From: Brachynemurus nebulosus
Taxonomy: Eukaryota > Arthropoda > Insecta > Neuroptera > Myrmeleontidae
Reading direction: 5' to 3'
DNA: 64,000 nucleotides
NCBI GenBank assembly: GCA_035578155.1
Contig: JAPWDM010000001.1
Location: 86,235,150-86,299,149, forward strand
The notes beneath the pieces are model-generated. The model made no database searches. It was not told where the DNA came from and saw nothing but the letters and a program-made list of their open reading frames with translations. Shown here piece by piece: positions 55,591-64,000 of this stretch; within the stretch, counting starts at the first letter, position 1, and the number at the start of each line of letters is the position of its first letter. The position numbers were made by a program, and so were the translations under genes.

Positions 55591-57686
55591 TTTCTTTTAG
55601 GTTTTATTTTGGCTTTGTGATATTTGTAATTCTTTGTTTTAAAGGTTAATTTATTGTCGTCAGTTACTTTTTTTGCATTGTACGGAGGTAATAATTTCGT
55701 GTTACGTTGTATATTTTTAACATAAACTGTGTCTCCTATGTTTAGTTGTGGTGGATCGTTTCGTTTATTGTTGTTTTTTATTAACGTTTGTTTTTGTTTT
55801 TTATGTGCAGTGTATATTCTATTGGCAGTTTTTACTTGGGGATTTAGTTTAATAGTAGGGGTCAGTATGTCTCCATTTTTTATTAAAGTGGATACTTCAA
55901 TCATGTTTTGTTTCTGTGATTCTAATGTAAAAACTATCGGTGTCATGCACGATTTGTAATATAGTCGGTTAATAGCTCGCCCGAATTGTATTGTATGCTT
56001 ATTGTAGTTTATTTTTGTTTTCAATTGTCTCAATGTTTGGTTTCCTATGATGCCATCGAAATAATAATGAAATTTAAATACGAGGAATTCTAATGGCTCT
56101 GTGTTATCTAATTCGTTTAAGTATGAGATGCGTATTTTATTATTAATTTTGTGTGTTTTGAGTGCCGTTTTTACTTCTACGTCTGTCGGGATTAAAGTTA
56201 GATTTTCAACATGCTTTGGGTCTATAAAATTATTGTCAGCTCCTGTATCTATTAAGAATTTTAGTCTCTGTGGTCCGTTTTTTATTATTATGTATGGTAA
56301 CGTCCCGTTCTTGGTCTGTTGTAAATTTAATTCTACGTATCTGGCAGATTCGTAGTTTATGTTGTTTAGGTCAGTTTGGTCGAATTCCACTGATTTGGGT
56401 TCTTCGTTGAATTGATATTCTAACGGATTTGTTGATTCTATTTCTGTTTCTGTTGGTTCGTAATAGTATTTCTGTTCGTAACAATTATTTTCAGTATTGA
56501 ACAATTCTTTTGAAATTACCCTGGGTGGTTCCGTTTGTCTAAATGGATGGTTATTATTATTGATTCGTCTAGTATTACCTGACGTTGTATCCATAGGTTC
56601 GGGGGTAAACCTATTAGGTTGTGTTTGTTGTTGCGGACGGACTGGACTTTGCTGTATTGTATGGTAATTTTGTTGAGGTCGATTTTGATTAAAATTATTG
56701 TAAACTCTTTGATTTTGGGGTACATATTCTAAACAAGGATGGTTTCCGAATACGTTTTGAACAGGTTGTATATTCGTATTAAAATGTTGTCTTGGTGTAT
56801 GTGGAATTTGTGGTTGTGTAGGTGTGTATACGTGACGAATAATTTGTTTCGGTGGTGTGTTAGTGTCTTCTGGTTGCGGCCTAACGTTTCCGTATTGAGT
56901 TTGTTTGTAATAAACGTTTAATTCCCTCTGTACACATTGCCATGCTTCTCCAAGTGTCTTAGGCTGGAAAGCACGAACAATGTTTCCTATATTCCTATTA
57001 AGTCCTGTTAGAAAACAATCTAGTGCTGCTTGATTATAAAGTTCTATTTTGACTTTCTTAACAGTCTCGTCAGTATTCGTTAGAGAAATGTTATTTATAA
57101 GTTGGGCTAATACTTCATTAACTCTACTAAAGAATAATTCAACCGATTGATTTCCTTGAGTTAGCGAGTATAAATCCCGAGCCAAACTATATTCATCTCT
57201 CTTATCTGCATAATGCCCTATTAAAATTTCTTTGATGCTATCCCAATTTCTCACTCTACCATACTGATTTAGTACGTCATTTGCTGGACCTATTATTTTT
57301 TTTCTAATTTCGTTACTATAAAGGTTTTTTAAATTATCGTCAACTAAACTAAATAATAGACCAACAGCCATATCAACGCTATCGATAAAATTAAACAAAT
57401 TACTTCTATTGCCGTCATAAGGAATAATTGTTTTAATAATATCAGGGATTTGAAAGTTTTTTAATAAAGTTTCTACTGCGTTAGCTGATTGATCGATAGA
57501 TACTAGTCTAGGTTGTGCCATATTTTCTAAATTTTCACTTAAATTGTTTGATTCAATATTATTAATAATTTCAATATTATTAGCGAAGTCACAACTACTT
57601 GATGTACTTGAATCTGAATTAAACGATAAACCGTCGTTTTTCTTCAGGAATTTAATACTTTTAGCAGTGGGGTAAGGTTTAGGCAT
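55587..57686 (-). CDS. gag: Gag-protease fused in frame to an integrase C-terminal tail
   Basis: 699 codons, fully open. Residues of about 60-270 form the errantivirus Gag capsid region (YDGNRSNLFNFIDSVD, then YSLARDLYSLTQGNQSVELF). Residues 270-400 are Gln/Pro/Asn-rich. An aspartic protease follows, with LIDTGAD at about 478-484 and a GIIGNQTL block. At about residue 617 (nt near 55835) the sequence jumps to NRIYTAHKKQKQTLIKNNN ... PPQLNIGDTVYVK, the tail of an errantivirus integrase, and ends KPKRK. The deletion removes all catalytic pol domains yet keeps the frame. Met56 (MAQPRLVSID) is an alternative start. The stop is only eight codons before the env ATG, in the same frame. Confidence 0.85.
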   Translation of the reverse strand: MPKPYPTAKSIKFLKKNDGLSFNSDSSTSSSCDFANNIEIINNIESNNLSENLENMAQPRLVSIDQSANAVETLLKNFQIPDIIKTIIPYDGNRSNLFNFIDSVDMAVGLLFSLVDDNLKNLYSNEIRKKIIGPANDVLNQYGRVRNWDSIKEILIGHYADKRDEYSLARDLYSLTQGNQSVELFFSRVNEVLAQLINNISLTNTDETVKKVKIELYNQAALDCFLTGLNRNIGNIVRAFQPKTLGEAWQCVQRELNVYYKQTQYGNVRPQPEDTNTPPKQIIRHVYTPTQPQIPHTPRQHFNTNIQPVQNVFGNHPCLEYVPQNQRVYNNFNQNRPQQNYHTIQQSPVRPQQQTQPNRFTPEPMDTTSGNTRRINNNNHPFRQTEPPRVISKELFNTENNCYEQKYYYEPTETEIESTNPLEYQFNEEPKSVEFDQTDLNNINYESARYVELNLQQTKNGTLPYIIIKNGPQRLKFLIDTGADNNFIDPKHVENLTLIPTDVEVKTALKTHKINNKIRISYLNELDNTEPLEFLVFKFHYYFDGIIGNQTLRQLKTKINYNKHTIQFGRAINRLYYKSCMTPIVFTLESQKQNMIEVSTLIKNGDILTPTIKLNPQVKTANRIYTAHKKQKQTLIKNNNKRNDPPQLNIGDTVYVKNIQRNTKLLPPYNAKKVTDDNKLTFKTKNYKYHKAKIKPKRK

Positions 57687-58066
57687 CGGAAATCATGCAA
57701 TAATATAGGAAAGTAAAGACTTACAACAATAGAACTGATGATTTCCACATATCCAGTTGAACCAGCGTACGTGCAGTTCTAGACGTTGACTGAGCGAAGT
57801 CGACCTTCTTCACGATAAACCGTCGTGAATTGATGTATCGCCACTACTTCTCGATAAGCCGTCGAGAATGTCGTTGTCCGGGAATATGTTGCTCCAAACC
57901 ACTGTTGGTGTTCCAGTCGAGTTGTATATTTTATTTGTTTGGTTTGTAGGTTCGGCTCCAAAGTCTTAAAAGACACTCGTAGTTTAACTGTCGCGTTAAC
58001 TTTACGATGAGCGCTTAGATAGTGGAGGTTTACGAAATTTTCCTGCACTATCCTACCGGCTGCGCC
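57687..58066 (-). other. 5' leader of the errantivirus-like provirus with primer-binding site
   Basis: The primer site lies at 58050-58067, directly next to the 5' LTR. Three similar segments near 57780-57880 carry short hairpin-like motifs (AAACCGTCGTGAATT, AAGCCGTCGAGAATG), perhaps part of packaging structure. No ORF of note. Confidence 0.6.
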
Positions 58067-58471
58067 AAATATAAACTCGGCAGAAGTTTATGTTTAAAAA
58101 AAAATTTTATTTCACAAAATACAAATTTTTACAAGAATACAATTTTTTACAATATAATTTGAAATAAAATAATTTACTTTATCACCGCCGCGGTATTCAA
58201 GTTAACCATCTGGTACGTAGCTGACTTCGGTAAGACGGATGGTGAGCAACTGCTGTTTGGCCCATTTGTATCGTGACTTATATACGGTTGAATTTCCTGT
58301 TACTTTCTGGAATGACATTGGTCGTGTGTCCTGCGGATATACTTAATGAGTATAGGTCAGAAGTTGGACTTTCCTTTCACTTGAAATTATACTTGTTGTT
58401 TGTCACGTATGCTAATGTTGAATTTAGTGTAATATGAAGATATTGTTAAATGGCTATATTGTAGTTCATAA

Positions 58472-58473
<2 letters not shown>
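58067..58473 (-). repeat. 5' LTR of the errantivirus-like provirus
   Basis: 407 bp, matches 53584-53990 throughout as read. Directly followed by TA repeats. Confidence 0.95.

Positions 58474-58520
<47 letters not shown>
58474..58520. repeat. TA microsatellite, right flank of the provirus
   Basis: Pure TATATA repeats, continuing the tract at 53530-53583 once the provirus is removed. Confidence 0.95.
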
Positions 58521-58525
<5 letters not shown>

Positions 58526-58779
58526 CACACATCTTTAAAATACTTTAAAATAGTCATACGTACTGACATTCTGACAGTTTAAATTATATTTACAACAAAA
58601 AATTTAAATTTTTAATAAACAGATTTTTCCATTAATATTTGTTATTTATTTAATGTAGTCAAATAAGAATCAAAAAGATCAAAATCTCGAAATTCTCTAT
58701 AACAGCTCCAATTTTTATAAAATTTGTTTTAAATTGTAGGTTTCAATGTATTATTTAAAATCATAAGTATTATAAATGG

Positions 58780-59170
58780 CGGACTTAAGTCCCGCAGAAT
58801 CCTGGGGTGCAAAAAAGGTCCAACATAAACGGTTTGACGGATCTTGATCAAATTTTGCTCAAATACTTTTGAGATCCCTCCAAAAATGCAGGTTAGTTTA
58901 AAATTATTCTCCCGAATCCTGCGGTCCCAGAAAAGATCCAAAGTTAATTGTGAAAAATGATTTTTAAATTTTGCTTAAATACTATTGGGATTACGGAAAA
59001 AATGAATGTGAAATTCAAATTGTGCCCCAGGGTCCTAGGGTCCCAAAAGACTTCTAAGATAAACGGTTGAATGGATCTTGACTAAATTTTATTCGAATAC
59101 TAATAAGATCGAAAAAAAAAAAATAAACGGGAAGTCAAAATTGTCCTCCAGTGTTCTGAGGTCTCAAGAG
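58780..59170. repeat. Degenerate tandem repeats of about 118 bp
   Basis: The phrase GAATCCTG(G/C)GGT(C/G)CC(A)AAAA recurs near 58797, 58914, 59031 and, weaker, 59150. Each is followed by GATCTTGA(T/C)(C/T)AAATTTT(G/A)-like sequence. The unit length is close to that of the array at 25690-27175 and both contain ATCCTGG motifs; a common origin is possible but not shown. Confidence 0.6.
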
Positions 59171-59442
59171 GGTTCAAAATATATAATAATAAATTTTGAC
59201 AAAATTTTATATTAAATAAAAAATTTTTCATCTAATTGTAAAAAAAACGATACACCGAAAATAGTTAAAATTTTTATAGGTTATTTTTTATTCAATAGAA
59301 AATAAAATGCTGTGTAGTAACCAAAAAAATACGGTAAGTTGTTTTACAAAAATTTTCACCTAAATATTTTAAACATGTGTCTTTAATCCTACCAAATAAT
59401 TTTTTTGCTTCTTTTGCTTTGCGGAAAAATAATACATCGAAA

Positions 59443-60236
59443 ACAATTAACCTATCTACTTATGCTACACCAAAGCTCATCATAATAGAAGATGCGCTTT
59501 TTGAATAATAATTGACTTATCGAATATTATACAGTAGGTAATAAATAACAGCAATGTTTTCTAATTATGAAAGCTGTGCATCTTATCTACTTACACCACA
59601 TCAAAGTTCATTAAAATCAAAAGGGTGCTTTGATGTGGTGTAAGTAGATAAGATAGACAATTAATAAATTAATTATTACTCAAACAGCACCCTTTTGATT
59701 TTAATAAGCTTTGATGTGGTGTAAGTAGATAAGATGCTCAGCTCTTATAATAAGAAAATATTGCTGTTATTATCTACTGCAGGGGTGTCAAACTCAATTT
59801 TGCAGAGGGCCATATATTAGATTTAGAAAGTGTAGGCGGGCCAGGTTAAAATAAAAAAATTGAAACTTACTGCAAAAAGACTACAACCGGCGGGGAGGGG
59901 CGGGGAGGGGCTTTCGCGCGTACGACAGAGATAAAAGCATAACTAACACTCTCGCTCGTCTAGGCACGCGCAACTCTTGAAGTTACTTATAATTAAAGCG
60001 CGCACATTTTTGAACTTCCGTACACGCATCGAGTGCTAAAAATCTCTAACAAGATTCTTCTTTCTGTGATATAATGTGATCGCGGGCCATATTGATATGG
60101 TCCGAGGGCCGGATGCGGCCCGCGGGCCGTATCTTTGACATGACTGATCTACTGTATATTCGATAAGTCAATTATTATTCAAAAAGCGCATCTTCAATTA
60201 TGATGAGCTTTGGTGTAGCATAAGTAGATAGGCTAA
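59443..60236. repeat. Nested palindromic cluster
   Basis: The left arm 59443-59600 is the inverse of 59712-59779 plus 60147-60236 (CCTATCTACTTATGCTACAC at the left against its complement at the right). Inside, copies of CTTTGATGTGGTGTAAGTAG occur near 59630 and 59711, with the complement near 59588. The right arm is interrupted by a hAT MITE; the left arm shows the uninterrupted sequence. Confidence 0.8.
59780..60146. mobile_element. 367-bp hAT MITE with ATCTACTG target duplication
   Basis: Ends CAGGGGTGTCAAACTC and ...TCTTTGACATGACTG, internal GCGGCCCGCGGGCCG-type GC-rich sequence, and ATCTACTG on both sides (59772-59779 and 60147-60154). This end pattern is widespread among hAT MITEs of animals. 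No ORF. Confidence 0.9.
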
Positions 60237-60550
60237 ACAATATACTGCATTTTTTTGAACTGTGTAAATATATTAGACATTTACCAAAAAGTTAAAGTTT
60301 TTTTTATACAGTTATTTTTAAGCACTCTTTTCTACGCTTAATATATGCCATATACTCAATAAATTATTTATTACTCAAAAAGCGCCTCTTCGATTTTGGT
60401 ATGCTATAAGTATATAAGGTAAGTAATATTCTGTATTTTTTTGAAAGGTGTAAGTATACTAGAACCATATTAAAAAATAAAATATATTTTTTATGCAATT
60501 TTTTTAAACCATTGAGCATTTAGGGAAAAATGTCAAAAAATATATAATAT
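60237..60550. other. AT-rich spacer
   Basis: Contains diverged echoes of the palindromic cluster (CAAAAAGCGCCTCTTCGATT near 60378) and nothing else recognised. Confidence 0.5.
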
Positions 60551-61702
60551 ATAATCCGATCAATTTAGCCCTAAAATTAGTAGTAAAGATACAAAAATTA
60601 GGGGAGAGCTGAAAATTGGTACGAATGTTCGGAACACCATTATAAATAAGTGTTGAAAAGTCCTCATCGATCCTGTACGTGGAAAAAATTTTATTCAAGG
60701 TCAAAGGTTTCAAAAGTGGGGTTTTCGCGTTTTTCATCAGAACGGTAAGTTTTATCATAAAATTAGGTCAGACAAATATTGTAGATCATATAATTATCTA
60801 TAAAAAATGTCTCAATACTTTCTTTCCTAAGAGCCACCGTTTCTGAGATATAACTATTATAAAAAATCTCCCGCCTGCGCCGGAAAAACTCCTCAACACA
60901 ATTTTTTGTAATTGTAAAAAGGGATGTAGTGCAAAATGCGGCTGCAAAAAAGTTGGATTGTTTTGTTCTCTTGCATGTACCAGTTGTCAAGGCCAGTTGT
61001 GCTCTAATGTTGAATCACCAACAGAAGAGGATTCGTATGATACCAACGAGGAGACATGTGATGTATCGCTATTGAGGCAATTTACTTGCACCCAACAAGA
61101 AGAACAAGAAGAAAAAGGAGAAGAACAAGAACAAGAACAAGAAGAACAAGAAGAAGAGGAAGCTGAAGTATTGATTATGAATCTGACGAATAATTTCCCT
61201 CACTTTTTTTAAATCGATAACGCTTTCACCATTCCCAATACTAATATTTTTTTTAATTTTCTATTATTCAATAGTTTTCAATTAAACAGGATCACCATAG
61301 ACCGTGGAGTAGGCCTACCGGGAAAACTCTTTAAAAAAACCCGCTAAGTACACGACCTCACAGGTGGCATGGAAACGTGTGCATATTATGAAGATTACAA
61401 CTTTTGTAATAATTATATCTCAGAAACGGTGGCTCTTAGGAAAGAAAGTATTGAGACATTTTTTATAGATAATTATATGATCTACAATATTTATCTGACC
61501 TAATTTTATGATAAAACTTACCGTTTTGATGAAAAACGCGAAAACCCCACTTTTGAAACCTTTGACCTTGAATAAAATTTTTTCCACGTACAGGATCGAT
61601 GAGGACTTTTCAACACTTATTTATAATGATGTTCCGAACATTCATACCAATTTTCAGCTCTCCCCTAATTTTTGTACCTTTGCATGTTTAAATTGACCGG
61701 TG
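60550..61702. mobile_element. TIR element with arms of about 300 bp and a Cys-rich tail exon
   Basis: Arms 60555-60866 and about 61392-61702 are close inverted copies (shared CTTTCTTTCCTAAGAGCCAC, CGTTTTTCATCAGAACGGTA-like). Target duplication and exact ends are not resolved. The 520-bp centre carries a plus-strand reading frame that encodes a cysteine-rich segment and an acidic Gln/Glu tail. No transposase domain was found. Confidence 0.7.
60872..61212 (+). pseudogene. Cysteine-rich (CXC-like) C-terminal fragment
   Basis: The frame is open from about 60850, with LPPAPEKLLNTIFCNCKKGC, then AKCGCKKVGLFCSLACTSC and CSN, followed by an acidic stretch and a run of Glu/Gln. The dense C-x-C/C-x3-C spacing resembles the CXC/tesmin-type Cys-rich tails seen at the C-terminus of many arthropod repeat-borne proteins. 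The Met at 60958 lies inside the domain, so the fragment is probably the last exon of a longer protein and not a complete gene. Function unknown. Confidence 0.5.
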
Positions 61703-64000
61703 TAATAGTCCCAAGTATTACCTAAATTTCTGCGTCGGTTTTATTTTCCTAGGTATTATAGTTTTTGAGAAAATTGAGTTTGAAAAATTGCAGCACTAGC
61801 ACATATATTGGTTAATATCTCAAGGATAATTTATTAATCAAGGTTATGGGTCAATCACCCTATATTTGGTAATCACTTTGAGTACCAATGTTACTACATA
61901 TATTATTACACACATCGGCTATGGGGGCCATTTCCTTATGCTTTTCTTGCTATGCCATTTATCGGGAAAAATTTTTGAAACTTCTATATATTATTAACTG
62001 CTAAATGGGTAATATATTGCCGTGATAGCCTGAAATACGGACCGTTTAATTTTTCTGTAATATTCATTTTTATTATTAATAACAGATACATGCATTTTAC
62101 AAAATTTAACAATTTTTATAATTTACCACTCATTTCTCCATATTTAAAATTCGGAAACTTCGAAATTTTCTTGTATGTTAAAATGATAATTTATTCAAAT
62201 AATGAACTTTGTTTCAAAGCGCTAAGTCTTGTCACTTTTGAAGAATTTATGTTTCATTTTGGATAAAAAATTTTTTACTGTGATGTTTAGAACATCGAAA
62301 AATGCTATGAATATAGATATTTTAGCAGTTCAGTAAGTAAATATGTGTATTACATTTTGTTATTCAAATGCCATTTTACTGAAATCAAAAATTGTCATTT
62401 TTATTTAAACTTTTTAAGCGTCATTTTTAATGTTTATGATTTTCAATAACACTACAAAAGGAACAATTTAAAAAAAATTCATCTAAATCGGGCCTGTTGT
62501 AGAGAATTTAGAGGTGAAAAGCTTTATTGACTTCACTAATTATAAATTAAATTAAAATCCAGAATTATGTATTATTTATCTTATTTTATTAATTACAGAG
62601 AAAATTAGAATTTTTATTAATTTAAATATTTTGCGCTACAATTGTTTAAATATCTTTCGTTTTTCTGACTGATTTCAGTTGGTGAACTGACTCTAAAGCG
62701 GGTGTACACCTTACAGTATTTATAATTAGCTAGTTTCAAGCTGGTCCTAGCTGGGCAAGGTTAAAATTTGTCTATGAATACCAATAAATAAATAAATTTC
62801 AATCTTAATGTTGACTTAATTAGGTTCATCCAAAGGTTGCTCTAAATTTTAACTATGGGTAGCAGCCATTAATTTTGATTTTACATTATTATTAAAATGA
62901 TTATAATATTTAAATTTTACAATTTTTGATATTTGAACACCAATAACACATAATAAACCGTGAGCCAGCGACAGGTGAAAGGTTGTGATTTTTTTTTATC
63001 TGCCGCTTCGAAGAGCGGTCTACCCCGGCGTGCCAATGAAGATAAACAATGTATTAACCGTGGTCTCGGTGACGCAGAAACGGAAAATAGATTTTTTCGA
63101 AAGCACATTTTTGGGGATTTTTGATGTTTTCTTTTTATATAAAAGATATAGCAGACCAAATTTTCCGACAAAAGAATGTGAAATCGACTTCTGAATTAAC
63201 CCTTAATGGAAATGAATCTTCCAGTTTAAATAATCATTTATTTAAAATATCGAGTTGCAGTAATATAAATGTAAATGTAAACATTAATTGTAAATAAAAT
63301 TCTCCCAAGACATACATAAATATCTGTTTTGTGGTCCTTTGTTCACACAGTAAGTTTAAATTAATTTATAAATAATAATTAATTGCCTGGCAACGCTATT
63401 TAAATAATAATTGAATTAGAGTGCTGTGGTTTACAAATTAAACTTACAGATTGGTGCCGATCTATAAATTCCGCTTGCTGATTGGTTTAAAAGCGGGAGT
63501 AAAATAATTTTTTAGTCCCTTGGGACTAAAAGTGGCACTTTACTCCCTATTATGGGGGAGTAAATCACGTCTTTTAGTCCCGTAATTTCAAAAAAATATT
63601 TTATAAAAGAAAATTTCCAAAAATATAAGTACGTTTATCCAAAGCACTCTTGTGACATAACTTTTTCCTCATGGGAATCCAATGTTATCAATTAACATGT
63701 AAATCGTATGTACTTATAAGAAAAATTTGTAAATTTTAAAAATCTTTGAAAATATTTGACACTTTTAAACGTCAAAAAATGTCTTTTCGATTATTCGCTT
63801 AATGATGGCAATTAAAGGTACTTACGGCTAATTTTCGATAAGCAACCCGGCAGCAATCTATTACATTGCCATTAAGGATTCATTTAAATTAAGTTTCATT
63901 AAAAAACCAGATACCTGCAGAAATCAGCTGCGGGATCTTAGACTATAACTTTTTCTATATCAAATTGATCAAAATTATCCATTTTTTTTTATTTTTAAGA
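61703..64000. other. AT-rich region without recognised features
   Basis: No gene, RNA gene or transposon boundary recognised. The ORFs at 62917-63171 (-) and 62985-63194 (+) overlap each other on opposite strands and show no domain. A small perfect palindrome (TTTTAGTCCC, TT, GGGACTAAAA) lies at 63510-63531, with related AGTCCC/GGAGTAAA phrases up to 63600. Confidence 0.5.

Larger units (their letters stand above)
53584..58473 (-). mobile_element. Young errantivirus-like provirus lacking RT, RNase H and integrase core
   Basis: Two 407-bp LTRs (53584-53990 and 58067-58473) that read identical enclose 4.08 kb. TATA is available on both flanks as the target duplication. On the minus strand the LTR starts AGTTATGAAC, and the primer site TGGCGCAGCCGGTAGGAT (58050-58067) is one base from the tRNA-Ser type site of 17.6/297-like errantiviruses. 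A polypurine tract TTAGGGAGGGAAG lies at the 3' LTR. There are two open frames: gag-protease joined to an integrase tail (55587-57686) and env (54000-55565). The RT, RNase H and integrase catalytic domains are absent, so the element cannot copy itself alone. Confidence 0.9.

Noticed and set aside
62917..63194. Pair of overlapping ORFs on opposite strands as a gene
   Set aside because: No domain, splice signals or homology recognised; overlapping antisense ORFs of this size are expected by chance.
1..64000. tRNA, rRNA or snRNA genes
   Set aside because: I looked for conserved tRNA arm patterns (GGTTCGANTCC) and rRNA-like GC-rich conserved stretches and saw none. A covariance-model search would be needed to exclude them fully.

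Overview
The window is nuclear DNA of an animal, almost certainly an arthropod and most likely an insect. It is strongly AT-rich, has no operons or bacterial-style gene packing, and is built mainly of nested transposable elements and repeats. An errantivirus-type LTR element with a tRNA-Ser type primer site, an R4/Dong-type LINE in TAA repeats, a P-element-like MITE and a densovirus-like capsid relic all fit an insect. A hemipteran is plausible, but the sequence does not prove it. Only one piece of ordinary host coding sequence is convincing: a membrane-anchor exon of a gamma-glutamyltransferase-like gene at 28142-28283 (+).

Layout from the left. 34-2965: a foldback element with arms of about 0.8 kb, inserted in a dead LINE RNase H fragment (2966-3493). 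3560-4610: a hairpin-rich LINE 3'-UTR-like segment. 4624-9114: a full-length R4/Dong-like LINE, followed by a 5'-truncated copy (9142-9675), both bounded by TAA repeats. 10162-11522: a TIR element with a perfect 37-bp hairpin. 12885-14780: a TTA-flanked long-TIR element containing duplicated blocks. 15165-18103: a second foldback copy, inverted relative to the first. 18997-25166: an LTR retrotransposon with one Gag-like ORF and no pol, hosting a P-like MITE with a THAP relic (20293-21186). 25690-27175: degenerate tandem repeats.

29129-45627 is a Ty3/gypsy element on the minus strand. Each of its two LTRs was hit by a different transposon: a 3.0-kb palindrome in the left LTR and a 4.5-kb hAT in the right. 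Each LTR therefore keeps the empty site for the insertion in the other, which fixes both target duplications (ATT and ATGTCAGG).

45632-64000 holds TTAA-flanked MITEs, a densovirus-capsid-like pseudogene (47865-48740), 139-bp tandem repeats, a BEL/Pao gag relic (50065-51340), and a very young errantivirus-like provirus (53584-58473, minus). That provirus has apparently identical 407-bp LTRs in a TA microsatellite, an open gag-protease frame fused directly to an integrase tail with no RT, RNase H or integrase core, and an open env frame. After it come degenerate repeats, a palindromic cluster interrupted by a 367-bp hAT MITE, a TIR element carrying a cysteine-rich tail exon, and about 2.3 kb of unremarkable AT-rich DNA.

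The most notable object is the errantivirus-like provirus: a streamlined, pol-deleted but env-bearing element that looks recently mobile and must have moved with help from another element. The repeated long inverted repeats, which could give dsRNA, and the nested insertions with natural empty sites are the other main points.
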